From Mycobacteriales bacterium (GTDB lineage: Bacteria; Actinomycetota; Actinomycetes; JAFAQI01): a stretch of DNA of 62,049 nucleotides. The notes under the pieces were generated by a model, which had not been told where the DNA came from, made no database searches, and saw nothing but the letters and a program-made list of their open reading frames with translations. The translations under genes were made by a program, and so were the position numbers. Position 1 is the first letter of the stretch. Each line of letters starts with the position of its first letter. The stretch spans positions 1 through 62,049 of the forward strand of contig DATJSI010000025.1 in NCBI GenBank assembly GCA_035504215.1, given 5' to 3'. Positions 14,321-23,211 of this stretch are shown here, one piece after another.

Positions 14321-15430
14321 TCAGGCCTCCAGGCCCAGCGCGGTCGTCACGCGCACGTCACCTTCGACCAGGTCACGGATGTCAGCCAGGTCGTGCCGCG
14401 ACATCAGCGTGCGTTCGAGACCGATGCCGAAGGCGAAGCCGGTGTAACGATCCGGGTCGATCCCGGCCGATGCGAGGACGACGGGGTGCACCATGCCGCT
14501 GCCACCCCACTCGATCCAGCCCTCCGACCGGCAGGTGCGACAGAACGGAGCACCAGGATCGGTCGACGTGCCGTGGCACACCCAGCAGAGGAGGTCGACG
14601 TCGGCGGACGGTTCGGTGAACGGGTAATGGTCGGGGCGGATCCGCGTACGGACGCCCGAGCCGAACATCGACTCCGCGAACAGGTCGAGCGTGCCGCGCA
14701 GGTGGCCCATCGTGAGCCCTTCGTCGACCGCCAGCCCCTCGACCTGGTGAAAGACCGGGCTGTGGGTGGCGTCGAGCGTCTCCTGGCGGAACACCCGGCC
14801 GGGCGCGATCACGTAGCAGGGCACGCCGCGCTCCAGCAAGGCGCGGATCTGGACCGGCGAGGTGTGGGTGCGCAGGACCACGCCACTGCTGCGCGGCTCC
14901 ACCCAGAGCGTGTCCTGGGTCTCCCGGGCCGGATGGGCGGGCGGGATGTTGAGCGCGTCGAAGTTGAGCCACTCCGCCTCGACCTCGGGGCCTTCGGCGA
15001 CCTCCCATCCCATCCCGACGAAGATGTCGGCGACCCGCTCCTGGACGAGAGTCAGCGGATGCCGACCGCCCGGGGGGGTCGGGTCCAGCGGCAGAGTGAC
15101 ATCCACCCTCTCGGCGACGAGAACACGCTCGTCGCGCTCCCGCTCGAGCGCGGCTCGCCGCTCGTCGTACGCCGCGGTCAGGGCGGTCAGGGCTTCGTTG
15201 ACCCGCCGCCCCGCGTCGGCCCGGGCCTGGGGTGGCAGTGCGCCCAGCTCGCGACGGGCCAGTGCCACCGGCGAGCGGTTGCCGAGGTGCAGCGTGTGCG
15301 CCGCGGCCAGCGCACCGAGGTCCGCGGCCGCCGCGAACGCCGTGCGCCCGGACGCGACGGCGCCGGCGAGCTCGTCGTCCGACAGCGCCGCCACCTCCTT
15401 GGGGTCATAGCTGTCACTGGGTCCGGCCAT
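14321..15430 (-). CDS. pheS: Phenylalanyl-tRNA synthetase alpha subunit
   Basis: Catalytic subunit of PheRS, 369 aa. An N-terminal coiled-coil arm (~1-100) precedes the class II core: motif 2-like TSPVQIRALL...VFRQETLDATHSPVFHQVEG and motif 3 GFAFGIGLERTLMSRH. A Cys4 knob (CWVC and CRTC, about residues 285-310) is common in actinobacterial PheS. ATG 15430 has GCGAGGA 8 bases upstream. A TAGACT hexamer (15450-15455) could be a -10 for pheST but lacks a clear -35. Confidence 0.97.
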   Translation of the reverse strand: MAGPSDSYDPKEVAALSDDELAGAVASGRTAFAAAADLGALAAAHTLHLGNRSPVALARRELGALPPQARADAGRRVNEALTALTAAYDERRAALERERDERVLVAERVDVTLPLDPTPPGGRHPLTLVQERVADIFVGMGWEVAEGPEVEAEWLNFDALNIPPAHPARETQDTLWVEPRSSGVVLRTHTSPVQIRALLERGVPCYVIAPGRVFRQETLDATHSPVFHQVEGLAVDEGLTMGHLRGTLDLFAESMFGSGVRTRIRPDHYPFTEPSADVDLLCWVCHGTSTDPGAPFCRTCRSEGWIEWGGSGMVHPVVLASAGIDPDRYTGFAFGIGLERTLMSRHDLADIRDLVEGDVRVTTALGLEA

Positions 15431-15527
15431 GCGAAATCCTCGCTCGCGAAGTCTAGGGGGGTGCGCGCAGACCGCGCCGGGTCCGGTGCCGTCTGCGGTG
15501 GCGTGTCCGGGTGGCTTGCCCGCGAGG

Positions 15528-16583
15528 CTAGTTAAGGAACTCCGGCTGGCCCGCGGGCAGCCTAAATCGCACCGCCGCGCCGCCCGAGGCGGCCGCGCTG
15601 GCCGAGATGTCGCCGCCGTGGGCGTCGACGATGCCCTTCGCGATGAACAGGCCGAGACCGGTGCCGCCGCGGCGCGGGTCGTGCCAGAACTTGGTGAAGA
15701 TCCGGGGCATCGCCTCGACGGCGATGCCTTCGCCTTCGTCCACGACCTCCACCGCCACTCCGTCGTCAGCCGGTTCGATCGTGATGGTGACCGTGCCCGC
15801 ACCGTGGCGCAACGCGTTTTCGACGACGTTGCCGATCACCTGCGACACCTTGTCGCGATCGGCCCAGATCTCCGGCAGCGCGCTGCGGTCCCGTACGACG
15901 AACCGGCTCTCCGGCTCGCCAGCGGCGACCCGTCCGGCGACATCCCCGCGCACGATCTCCGGAAGGTCGACGACCTGCTTGCGCAGCTCGAGGTAGCCGG
16001 TTTCGATCCGCGACACGTCGAGCAGTTCGGTGATCAGCCGGCTCAACCGGTCGGCGTCGGAGCTCACGGTGTTCAGCATGTGCAGCTTCTGCTCGTCGGT
16101 GAACCGATCCCACTTCGCGAGCAGCGTCGCGGTGAAGCCTTTCACGCTGGTGAGCGGTGACCTCAGCTCGTGTGCCACCACGGTCACGAGCTCCGCGGCC
16201 GACCGCTCGCGGCGATCTCGGGCCGACGTGTCACGCAAACAGATCACGAACGACATGAGCCGGTGCCCCTCGTCGCGCAGGTAGGCGGCCGTGACGAGCA
16301 GATCCCGATCCGGGTGCCCTGGCCGGGTGAACGTCAGGAGCCGCTCCGGCTGGCGAACCCGCGTCGAGAGCCCGTCGAACGGCCGGGTGCAGGCCCACCA
16401 GTCGTGTCCCATGGGGTCGCAGAGCGGGATGACGTCCGTCAGCGGGTGACCGACGAGCTCGGCAGCCGGCCGGCCGAGAATGCGCTCGGCCGAAGGGTTG
16501 ACGCGTCGTACCGTGCCCGAGGGATCGCAGACGACGACGCCGTCCGGAAGCCCGTCGTAACCACCGTCGAGCTGATCCGGCAC
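15528..16583 (-). CDS. Soluble PAS-domain sensor histidine kinase
   Basis: 351-aa two-component kinase without membrane segments or signal peptide, so it senses a cytoplasmic cue. An N-terminal PAS domain (about 10-118) is followed by HisKA with phospho-acceptor His138 in VVAHELRSPLTSVKGF and by HATPase_c with N box NVVENALRHG (Asn256), G1 DEGEGI (282-287) and G2 TGLGLF. GTG 16583 is chosen because GAGGAG lies 7 bases upstream. No response regulator is adjacent, so it is an orphan; the GGDEF regulator at 25271 is far away. Ligand unknown. Confidence 0.9.
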   Translation of the reverse strand: MPDQLDGGYDGLPDGVVVCDPSGTVRRVNPSAERILGRPAAELVGHPLTDVIPLCDPMGHDWWACTRPFDGLSTRVRQPERLLTFTRPGHPDRDLLVTAAYLRDEGHRLMSFVICLRDTSARDRRERSAAELVTVVAHELRSPLTSVKGFTATLLAKWDRFTDEQKLHMLNTVSSDADRLSRLITELLDVSRIETGYLELRKQVVDLPEIVRGDVAGRVAAGEPESRFVVRDRSALPEIWADRDKVSQVIGNVVENALRHGAGTVTITIEPADDGVAVEVVDEGEGIAVEAMPRIFTKFWHDPRRGGTGLGLFIAKGIVDAHGGDISASAAASGGAAVRFRLPAGQPEFLN

Positions 16584-16606
16584 CGCAGCCTCCTCGAGCG
16601 GCGAGC

Positions 16607-17431
16607 CTACGGGAGCGCCCGCCGGCCGGCGTGCGCCGACGCGTAGAGGCAGACTGCCGCTGCGGTGGCGAGGTTCAGGCTCTCGGCCCGACCGTGAAGG
16701 GGAATCCGAACCACCCGGTCGGCGAGCCGGCGTACCTCGTCGGGTACGCCGCGCGCTTCCCCGCCGAAGACCCACGCGCAGGGCCCGGCCAGGCTGCCGT
16801 CGTCGATCAGGTCGTCGAGATCGGCGTCGCCGTCAGCCGCGGTCGCGAGGACGGTGACTCCGGCGCCGGCGGCGCAGGCAATCGCGGCGGCGGCGGGAAC
16901 GCCCGTGACGATCGGGAGGTGGAACACGCTGCCTGCGCTGGCGCGCACCGCCTTGCCGGACCAGACGTCGGTCGATCCCGCGGTGAGGACCACGCCGCCG
17001 GCGCCGGCTGCATCGGCGGTCCGCACCACCGTTCCGGCGTTCCCCGGATCGGCCACCTGGTCGAGAACCACCGTCAGCCGCGGGCGGGTCGCGTAAACCT
17101 CCCCGACCGAGACGACCGGGATCGCGACGACCGCCACGACCCCCTGCGGCGTCACGGTCTCCGCGAGCGCGTCGAGCACCCGCTCGGTGACCAGCCGCAC
17201 CGCAACCGGCCGGCCCGACGCATGAGACCCGAGGTCGGCAACCGCGGCCGCGCGGTCGGCGGTAACGAACAGCTCTTGGACCGCGTGGCCGGCGTCGATC
17301 GCCGCGGCCACTGCGTGCGGCCCTTCGACGAGGCAGGCCTGCGCTGCCAGCCGGCCCTTGCGCGTGCGCAACGCCCGTGCCGCGCGGACCCGCGCGTTGT
17401 GCAGCGAGTCGATCGCCGCCGGCTCGCGCAT
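16607..17431 (-). CDS. SpoU/TrmH-family RNA 2'-O-methyltransferase
   Basis: SPOUT-fold, SAM-dependent rRNA or tRNA ribose methyltransferase, 274 aa. The N-terminal ~95 residues form an RNA-binding substrate domain (LVEGPHAV). The C-terminal knot domain has motif 1 DQVADPGNAGTVVRTADAAG, motif 2 WVFGGEARGVP and motif 3 PLHGRAESLNLATAAAVCLY. The usual target for proteins next to rplT is 23S rRNA (TsnR or RlmB-like), but the exact nucleotide cannot be told. ATG 17431 starts 33 bases after rplT. Confidence 0.9.
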   Translation of the reverse strand: MREPAAIDSLHNARVRAARALRTRKGRLAAQACLVEGPHAVAAAIDAGHAVQELFVTADRAAAVADLGSHASGRPVAVRLVTERVLDALAETVTPQGVVAVVAIPVVSVGEVYATRPRLTVVLDQVADPGNAGTVVRTADAAGAGGVVLTAGSTDVWSGKAVRASAGSVFHLPIVTGVPAAAAIACAAGAGVTVLATAADGDADLDDLIDDGSLAGPCAWVFGGEARGVPDEVRRLADRVVRIPLHGRAESLNLATAAAVCLYASAHAGRRALP

Positions 17432-17463
17432 CGCCCGGCCCGAGCCGGGCGACTTTGCCGTTG

Positions 17464-17844
17464 TCAGGCCGCCGATTCGGAGCCGGCCGCGGCAAGCGCG
17501 GCGCGGGCCGCCTCTACCAATCCGACGAACGCCGCCTCGTCGGAGACGGCGAGCTCGGCGAGCTGCTTGCGGTCGACGTCGATCTCGGCCGCCTTGAGGC
17601 CCTGGATGAAGCGGTTGTAGGTCATGCCGTGCGCGCGGGCCGCCGCGTTGATCCGCTGGATCCACAGCGAGCGGAACTCGCCCTTGCGATCACGCCGGTC
17701 GCGGTAGGCGTAGTTCATCGAGTGGAGCATCTGCTCCTTGGCCTTGCGGTACAGCCGCGAACGCTGGCCTCGATAGCCACTCGCCCGCTCGAGGACGACT
17801 CGGCGCTTCTTGTGGGCGTTGACCGCCCGCTTCACGCGTGCCAC
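17464..17844 (-). CDS. rplT: 50S ribosomal protein L20
   Basis: Primary 23S rRNA-binding protein needed for early 50S assembly. The 126-aa product has the basic N-terminus [15 protein letters not shown], a long helical arm rich in Arg and Tyr, and the globular C-terminal half ([28 protein letters not shown]). Third gene of infC-rpmI-rplT. An Ala-rich tail of about 15 residues is added to the normal end. In other bacteria L20 or IF3 feed back on this operon. Confidence 0.98.
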   Translation of the reverse strand: MARVKRAVNAHKKRRVVLERASGYRGQRSRLYRKAKEQMLHSMNYAYRDRRDRKGEFRSLWIQRINAAARAHGMTYNRFIQGLKAAEIDVDRKQLAELAVSDEAAFVGLVEAARAALAAAGSESAA

Positions 17845-17895
17845 GGGAATCTCTCCTTGCTGGTTGCCCCGGCCGAGCCGGAGGACGAGGAACGG

Positions 17896-18090
17896 TTAGC
17901 GACCGAGCAGCCGCTTGGCCTTCTTGACATCGGCCGGAGCGATCACGGCCTCGTTGGCCAGCCGACGGGTGAGCGTCGACGGCTTGCGCTCGAACTTGTG
18001 CTTGCGGCCCGCGCGGTCGTGCATGAGCTTGCCGCTTCCGGTCACCCGGTAGCTCTTCTTCGCGCCGCTATGGGTCTTCATCTTGGGCAT
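17896..18090 (-). CDS. rpmI: 50S ribosomal protein L35
   Basis: 64-aa basic ribosomal protein with the family start MPKMKTHSGAKKSYRVTGSG and the C-terminal KKAKRLLGR. ATG 18090 is chosen from this conserved start; a longer in-frame reading upstream is not supported. It lies between infC and rplT as in most bacteria. Confidence 0.98.
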   Translation of the reverse strand: MPKMKTHSGAKKSYRVTGSGKLMHDRAGRKHKFERKPSTLTRRLANEAVIAPADVKKAKRLLGR

Positions 18091-18166
18091 CGCTGCCGTT
18101 CTCCTCGTGGTCGCGTGCGGTGCTGTGCGGTCTGTCGGGTCGTGCGGGCGGTGCGGTCGTACGTCG

Positions 18167-18784
18167 TCAGGCGCTGGCCTGCGCAGGTGGCTGGTCTGCG
18201 GCCGCGGCCACCTCGGCATCCTTGGCGGCCCGCTCCTGCGCGGCCCGCCGGGCGCGCGCCGGTTGCGGCTGCTGACCTCGGTGCGGGGCCATGACCATGA
18301 TCATGTTGCGGCCGTCCTGTTTCGGCGCCGACTCGACATAGCCGAGCTCCTCGACATCGGCCGCGAGCCGCTGCAGCAACCTGAACCCGAGCTCGGGACG
18401 GGACTGCTCGCGCCCGCGGAACATGATCGTGATCTTGACCTTGTCACCGGCTTTGAGGAACCGCACCACGTGACCCTTCTTGGTCTCGTAGTCGTGCGGG
18501 TCGATCTTCGGCCGAAGCTTCATCTCCTTGATGACGGTGTGCGACTGGTTGCGCCGCGCCTCCCGCGCCTTCTGGGCGTTCTCGTACTTCCACTTGCCGT
18601 AGTCCATGAGCTTGGCCACCGGGGGCCTGGCTTCCGCCGCGACCTCGACCAGGTCGAGGTCTGCCTCCTGGGCCAGCCGGAGCGCATCGCCGATCGCGAC
18701 GATTCCGACCTGCTCTCCGTTCGGACCGACCAACCGCACCTCGGGGACGCGGATCCGGTCGTTGATACGGGGTTCGACGCTGAT
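18167..18784 (-). CDS. infC: Translation initiation factor IF-3 (apparent ATC start)
   Basis: Binds the 30S subunit, prevents premature 50S joining and checks the start codon. The 205-aa product has the N domain ([28 protein letters not shown]) and C domain ([30 protein letters not shown]). An Ala/Gln-rich tail of ~35 residues follows. Homology starts at ISVEPRIND; no ATG or GTG fits there, and a GGAGGT sits 3 bases before an ATC codon (18782-18784). Rare ATT/ATC starts on infC let IF3 repress itself in other bacteria, so I place the start there. Confidence 0.93.
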   Translation of the reverse strand: MSVEPRINDRIRVPEVRLVGPNGEQVGIVAIGDALRLAQEADLDLVEVAAEARPPVAKLMDYGKWKYENAQKAREARRNQSHTVIKEMKLRPKIDPHDYETKKGHVVRFLKAGDKVKITIMFRGREQSRPELGFRLLQRLAADVEELGYVESAPKQDGRNMIMVMAPHRGQQPQPARARRAAQERAAKDAEVAAAADQPPAQASA

Positions 18785-18853
18785 GGGACCTCCACTGTCT
18801 CGTTTGCCTTTGCCGCGTGCCGCGCGGCGCCAAACCTGCCCCAGGCACGGTAA

Positions 18854-18882
18854 AGGCCCCGCACGACACGCATGCGGGGCCT
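18854..18882 (-). promoter_or_regulatory. infC leader hairpin (attenuator-like)
   Basis: A 10-bp perfect stem (AGGCCCCGCA with TGCGGGGCCT, 9-base loop) lies 70 bases before the infC start on the minus strand and is followed by TTTACC. It looks like an intrinsic terminator with a short T run. Together with a perfect 16-bp palindrome at 18952-18967, it gives the ~250-nt gap before infC structure suited to attenuation. A TAGCCT hexamer near 19040 could be a -10. Mechanism inferred. Confidence 0.6.
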
Positions 18883-19042
18883 CGACGACAACGGCCGCTT
18901 CGACCACCGGCCGGGGCCGGTGCCGAGGCGACTGAGGACCCGTCGGGCGTTCCGGTGCCGGCACCGGATCGGCTCGCGCGGGTGGGAGTCGGGCTCCGCT
19001 TGCTCGACGAGCGGATGAGCGCTCGCCGGTCGCCCTGCCAGG

Positions 19043-19417
19043 CTACCAGCGAAGCCGCCCCTCGCGGATCTCCACGGTGTGCGGGATCGGGCCGGCGACG
19101 TCCAGGACGATCGCGGCACACCCTTCGTCCGCGGCGGCCTCGACCGCCTGCCGCCCGGTCATCGGGACCGGTCGCGCGCCGGGCCGCCAGGCGGCCAGGG
19201 CTGCCACCCCGGAGAAGACCGGCAGCGCGCGCCGGCCGTCCGCTCCGACCAGCGTGGGCACCGCCAGCTCGGCCGCGTGCCCGGCACCGTCCGATCCGGT
19301 GGCGACGACCGGCACCAGGACCCGGATGTCGAGCAGGATGGTCCGGATCGCCACCGGGTCACCGCCGGCCAGCGCCGCCACCAACGCCGGGTCGGGAGCA
19401 CCGAGGTCGTCGCTCAT
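19043..19417 (-). CDS. SseB N-terminal-domain protein
   Basis: 124-aa soluble protein matching the SseB N-terminal domain: residues ~38-80 (LVPVVATG... VPTLVGADGRRALPVFSGVAALAAW) carry the strand-loop-strand with the typical VFSG-ALAAW block. The C-terminal part has AIVLDVAGP. Function of such actinobacterial proteins is unknown. ATG 19417 overlaps the stop of the transporter-like gene as ATGA, so the two are probably coupled. It precedes the infC leader, which is a usual place for it in actinobacteria. Confidence 0.8.
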   Translation of the reverse strand: MSDDLGAPDPALVAALAGGDPVAIRTILLDIRVLVPVVATGSDGAGHAAELAVPTLVGADGRRALPVFSGVAALAAWRPGARPVPMTGRQAVEAAADEGCAAIVLDVAGPIPHTVEIREGRLRW

Positions 19418-20340
19418 CGGACGACCTCGGGTGCGACATCGCCGCTTCGGCCCAACCCGCTCAGCCAGACACCGACGACGGTCACGATCGCGCCGATCAC
19501 TGTCGTCGCCCGAAGGTGGGTCCCCGGCGACGGCCACACGGCATCGATGACCACCGCGCAGAGCAGCTGCCCCGACAGCGCGGCAAGGACGAAGCGGAGC
19601 ACGCCGAGCACGCGCACCGTCGTGGCCCCGGCGAAGACGTAGCACGCGCCGAGCGGACCGCCGAGGTACAACCACGGCGCGGCCGGCCACTCATGCAGCG
19701 ACAGCTCACCGGCAGCCGCGGTCACCACGACCAATCCGATTGCGCCGCCCAGGAAGGAGACGAACGACGCGACGACGACGTCGTGCGCCGCAAGCCGGAG
19801 CTGGCCGTTCGCCGCCTGCTGGACGGCTGAGGTCGCGCCGCCCAGAAAGATCACGAGGAACAGCAACGGCTTGAGCGACGCTGACCGGTCCCCGACCGCT
19901 CCGATCGTCACGGCAGCGATTACGACCGCGATCCCGGCCAGCCGCCACCGCGAGAGTGGGTGGCGGCCTCCCGGCCCGAGGCCGAGCTGGTCGCTGAACG
20001 CCGCACCCGCCGAGTTGCCCGCAACGATGCACACCGTGACGAGCGCTACCCCGATCTCCGGGACCCCGTGCGCGGTCGCCGCCACCGCCAGCGCACCGCC
20101 GAGACCACCGAACCACCACCACGGCTGCACGCGGGCGCGCAACAGCCGCCGGGCGCCCGCGGGCCGCACCGCGAGGATCGCTCCCGTCAGCACCAAGCCG
20201 ACGAGGAACGACGCCATCGCCGCTTCGAGCGCGGAATGCGTGCGGACCGCGAGGTCGCCGTTGATCCGCGACTGCACGCCGACCATCACACCGGCGACGA
20301 ACGCAGCCACCAGGGCGACGACGGTCTTGGGCGCCTGCAT
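19414..20340 (-). CDS. DMT-type membrane protein (YdcZ/DUF606-like)
   Basis: 308-aa integral membrane protein with about ten hydrophobic segments arranged as two similar halves (residues ~5-150 and ~155-300). Each half begins with a helix followed by the QSRINGDLA or QQAANGQLR stretch, the internal repeat expected for the two-fold DUF606 form of the drug/metabolite transporter superfamily. Substrate unknown. ATG 20340 is 15 bases after the hisG stop. Confidence 0.85.
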   Translation of the reverse strand: MQAPKTVVALVAAFVAGVMVGVQSRINGDLAVRTHSALEAAMASFLVGLVLTGAILAVRPAGARRLLRARVQPWWWFGGLGGALAVAATAHGVPEIGVALVTVCIVAGNSAGAAFSDQLGLGPGGRHPLSRWRLAGIAVVIAAVTIGAVGDRSASLKPLLFLVIFLGGATSAVQQAANGQLRLAAHDVVVASFVSFLGGAIGLVVVTAAAGELSLHEWPAAPWLYLGGPLGACYVFAGATTVRVLGVLRFVLAALSGQLLCAVVIDAVWPSPGTHLRATTVIGAIVTVVGVWLSGLGRSGDVAPEVVR

Positions 20341-20355
20341 CGCGAGGGGTGGTCG

Positions 20356-21231
20356 CTAGTCGACGATCTTCGAGATCGGCAGCTCGAGGATGTCGCGGGC
20401 ACCGGCCGCCTTCAACGCAGGGATCAGCCTGTTGACGCCCTGCTTAGCCACCACCGCCTCCACCGCACACAGGCCGTGCGCGGCGAGCGGCATCACGGTG
20501 GGCGACGCCATCGCCGGCAGCACCTCGACCACCGCGTCGAGATCGGCGTCCGCGACGTTGAGCTTCAGCAGCACCCGGCCGTGAGCGACCAGCGCGCCAC
20601 GGACCAGCAGCACGATGTCCTCCATCGCCGCCCGTCGCGCCGGGTCGGCGTACGACTCGCGGTTGGCGAGCAGCTCGGTGCGGCTGGTCAGCAGTGTCTC
20701 GATCACTTTCAGGCCCGCACGGCGCAGCGACGAGCCGGTCTCGGAGACGTCGACGACCGCATCGACGATGTCGGGAATCTTGGCCTCGGTCGCGCCGTGT
20801 GACGTGAACACCAGCGCGTCGACGCCGTGCTCCGTGCAGAACCGCTTGGTCAGCTCGGGGAGCTCGGTCGAGATGCGAACACCGGCCGGTAGGTCGCGGA
20901 CCGACTCCCACGGCGAGTCGCGAGGCACCGCGAGCACGACGCGTACGTCGGACGTGCCCGAGCGACCGCCGCCGATCTCACCCAGGCTGACGACGTCGGC
21001 ACCGGTCTCGGCGACCCAGTCGCGCCCGGAGATGCCCAGGTCGAAGATGCCCTGCTCGACGTAGGTCGGGATCTCCTGCGGCCGCAGGAAGCGCACCTTG
21101 GAGATCCGTGGGTCGTCGATGCGGGCGTGGTAGTCGCGATCACTGCCGCGGACCACGGTCAGGTCGGCCGCGTCGAACAGGTCCATGACCTGGGCTTCGA
21201 GGGATCCCTTCGGAAGCACGAGGGAGAGCAC
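20356..21231 (-). CDS. hisG: ATP phosphoribosyltransferase, long form
   Basis: First step of histidine synthesis: joins ATP and PRPP. The 291-aa product is the long form: two periplasmic-binding-like catalytic lobes (residues ~1-210, with LPKGSLE, GISGRDWV and the PRPP loop near SHGATEAKIPDIVD) plus a C-terminal ACT-like regulatory domain (~215-291) that should bind histidine. No HisZ is needed. GTG 21231 has AGGAAGG 7 bases upstream. hisE, which often precedes hisG in actinobacteria, is absent here. Confidence 0.96.
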   Translation of the reverse strand: MLSLVLPKGSLEAQVMDLFDAADLTVVRGSDRDYHARIDDPRISKVRFLRPQEIPTYVEQGIFDLGISGRDWVAETGADVVSLGEIGGGRSGTSDVRVVLAVPRDSPWESVRDLPAGVRISTELPELTKRFCTEHGVDALVFTSHGATEAKIPDIVDAVVDVSETGSSLRRAGLKVIETLLTSRTELLANRESYADPARRAAMEDIVLLVRGALVAHGRVLLKLNVADADLDAVVEVLPAMASPTVMPLAAHGLCAVEAVVAKQGVNRLIPALKAAGARDILELPISKIVD

Positions 21232-21282
21232 GGCGAGACCTTCCTGAGCGATCGGGCGGAGTCGGTCGGTGGCGGTCGCGCG

Positions 21283-21789
21283 TCAGTGCGCGTCCGCCTC
21301 CCGATGCGCCTCGCCGCGGCGCACCTTGCGCAAGAGCAGCGCGGTCTCGACCGCGGCCACGGCCGCCTCCCGTCCCTTGTCCTCACCCGAGTCGGGCAGG
21401 CCGCAACGCTGGCGGGCCTGCTCGACGGTGTCGCAGGTGAGCAGCCCGAACCCTACCGGCACGCCGGTCTCGATCGCGACTCGGGACAACCCGTCGGTCG
21501 CGGCCCGGCAGACGTACTCGAAATGTGGGGTCCCGCCCTTGATCACGACGCCCAACGCAACGACCGCGTCGTAACGCTGGGCTGCGAGCGCCTTGGCAAC
21601 GACCGGCAGCTCGAAGGCGCCGGCCACCCGGACGACCGCGACGTCCTCGATCCGGCAGCCCTTGAGCGCGCGCTCGGCGCCTTCCAGCAGGGCGTCGCTC
21701 AGCTCGTGGTGCCAGCGGGCCGCGACGACCGCGACCCTCAGCCCGTGTGCGTCGAGGTCGGCCTCGTCGGGCGCGCCGTGCTTGCTCAT
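21283..21789 (-). CDS. ribH: 6,7-dimethyl-8-ribityllumazine synthase
   Basis: Condenses the ribityl-uracil with dihydroxybutanone phosphate to give lumazine, the penultimate step to riboflavin. The 168-aa product shows VVAARWHHEL, VAGAFELP, ALGVVIKGGTPHFEYV with the catalytic His, and PVGFGLLTCDT. It follows ribBA after 9 bases and is the last gene of the rib operon before hisG. Confidence 0.97.
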   Translation of the reverse strand: MSKHGAPDEADLDAHGLRVAVVAARWHHELSDALLEGAERALKGCRIEDVAVVRVAGAFELPVVAKALAAQRYDAVVALGVVIKGGTPHFEYVCRAATDGLSRVAIETGVPVGFGLLTCDTVEQARQRCGLPDSGEDKGREAAVAAVETALLLRKVRRGEAHREADAH

Positions 21790-21798
21790 CGCCGCACC

Positions 21799-23211
21799 CT
21801 ATTCGGCGCCGATGCGGGCGTCATCGGGATCCGCGTCCCCGTCCAGGACGGGTACGGCGAACGGCGAGAGCGCGCGCGCCTCGGCCAGCCGCAACGCGCT
21901 GCGGACCGCCTCCGGCTCCAGCCGCGCCGCCCGCTCGACGACGGCCGCGGGCAGGCTGTCCGCGCTGGCCTCGGTCGCCTCGTCATCCACCGAGGCCGGC
22001 AGGTTCGGCAGGTCGTGACCCATGCGGTCGCGCTTGGTGGTGAGGTAGCGCAGGTTGTCCGGGGTCACCCGGACCGGGAGCGGGACCCGGCCGACGATCG
22101 AGAGGTCGTAGCCCTCGAGGCCGGCCCGTTTCGACGGGTTGTTGGTGAGCAGCCGCATCGAGCGGACCCCTAGGTCGGCGAGGATCTGCGCGCCGGTGCC
22201 GTAGTCGCGGGCGTCGGCCGGCAGGCCGAGCGAGGTGTTGGCGTCAACGGTGTCCTCGCCCTGGTCCTGCAGCTGGTAGGCCTGCAGTTTGTGCATCAGT
22301 CCGATTCCCCGGCCCTCATGGCCACGCACGTAGAGGACCACGCCTCGTCCCTCGGCGGCGACAGCAGCAAGCGCCGCATCAAGCTGCGGACCGCAGTCAC
22401 AGCGCCGGCTGCCGAACACGTCCCCGGTGAGGCACTCGGAGTGCACCCGGACGAGCACGTCCTGGCCGTCGCCGATCTCTCCGCGTACCAGCGCGATGTG
22501 GTCGAGGCCGTCGACCAGGCTGCGGTAGCCGACCGCGCGGAACTCCCCGTGCGCGGTCGGGATGCGCGCCTCGGCCACGCGCTCGATCTGCCGCTCGCTG
22601 CGTCTCCGGTACGCGATCAGGTCCGCGATCGAGATCAACGACAGCTCGTGTACGGCGGCGAACAGCTCGAGCTCGTCGAGGCGGGCCATGTCCTCGACGT
22701 CCTTCTCACTGACGATCTCGCAGAGCACGCCGGCCGGGCGCAGGCCGGCCAGCCGGCACAGGTCGACTGCGGCCTCGGTGTGCCCGGGGCGACGCAGGAC
22801 GCCGCCGTTCTTCGCACGCAGGGGCACGACATGCCCGGGTCGCGTGAAGTCGGCTGCGCTCGCCGTCGGATCGGCGAGCAGTCGCATCGTCAGTGAGCGG
22901 TCGTGTGCAGAGATGCCGGTGCTCGTTCCGTCGCGAGCATCCACCGAGACCGTGTACGCCGTACCTCTGCGGTCCTGGTTGGTGTGGTACATCGGCGGGA
23001 GCTCGAGCCGGTCGCAGTCGGCTTCGGTCAGCGGGACGCAGATGTAGCCCGACGTGTAGCGCACCATGAACGCCACGAGCTCGGGTGTCGCCATCTCCGC
23101 GGCGAAGATCAGGTCGCCTTCGTTCTCGCGATCGGCATCGTCAACGACGATGACCGGCTTGCCGGCCGCAATGTCGGCGATCGCTCGTTCGACCTCGCTG
23201 AATCCACTCAT
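21799..23211 (-). CDS. ribBA: Bifunctional 3,4-DHBP synthase / GTP cyclohydrolase II
   Basis: Makes both riboflavin precursors. The N-terminal RibB domain (residues ~1-205) has [16 protein letters not shown] and the acid loop near [10 protein letters not shown]. The C-terminal RibA domain (~208-400) has [18 protein letters not shown], in which the three Cys bind zinc, and GHEGRGIGL with the catalytic Arg. A ~60-residue acidic, Ala-rich tail extends past the RibA domain. ATG 23211 overlaps the ribE stop as ATGA. Total length 470 aa. Confidence 0.97.
   Translation of the reverse strand: MSGFSEVERAIADIAAGKPVIVVDDADRENEGDLIFAAEMATPELVAFMVRYTSGYICVPLTEADCDRLELPPMYHTNQDRRGTAYTVSVDARDGTSTGISAHDRSLTMRLLADPTASAADFTRPGHVVPLRAKNGGVLRRPGHTEAAVDLCRLAGLRPAGVLCEIVSEKDVEDMARLDELELFAAVHELSLISIADLIAYRRRSERQIERVAEARIPTAHGEFRAVGYRSLVDGLDHIALVRGEIGDGQDVLVRVHSECLTGDVFGSRRCDCGPQLDAALAAVAAEGRGVVLYVRGHEGRGIGLMHKLQAYQLQDQGEDTVDANTSLGLPADARDYGTGAQILADLGVRSMRLLTNNPSKRAGLEGYDLSIVGRVPLPVRVTPDNLRYLTTKRDRMGHDLPNLPASVDDEATEASADSLPAAVVERAARLEPEAVRSALRLAEARALSPFAVPVLDGDADPDDARIGAE

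Noticed and set aside
15431-15527. T-box leader before pheS
   Set aside because: The gap is 97 bases and has no T-box sequence or specifier hairpin.
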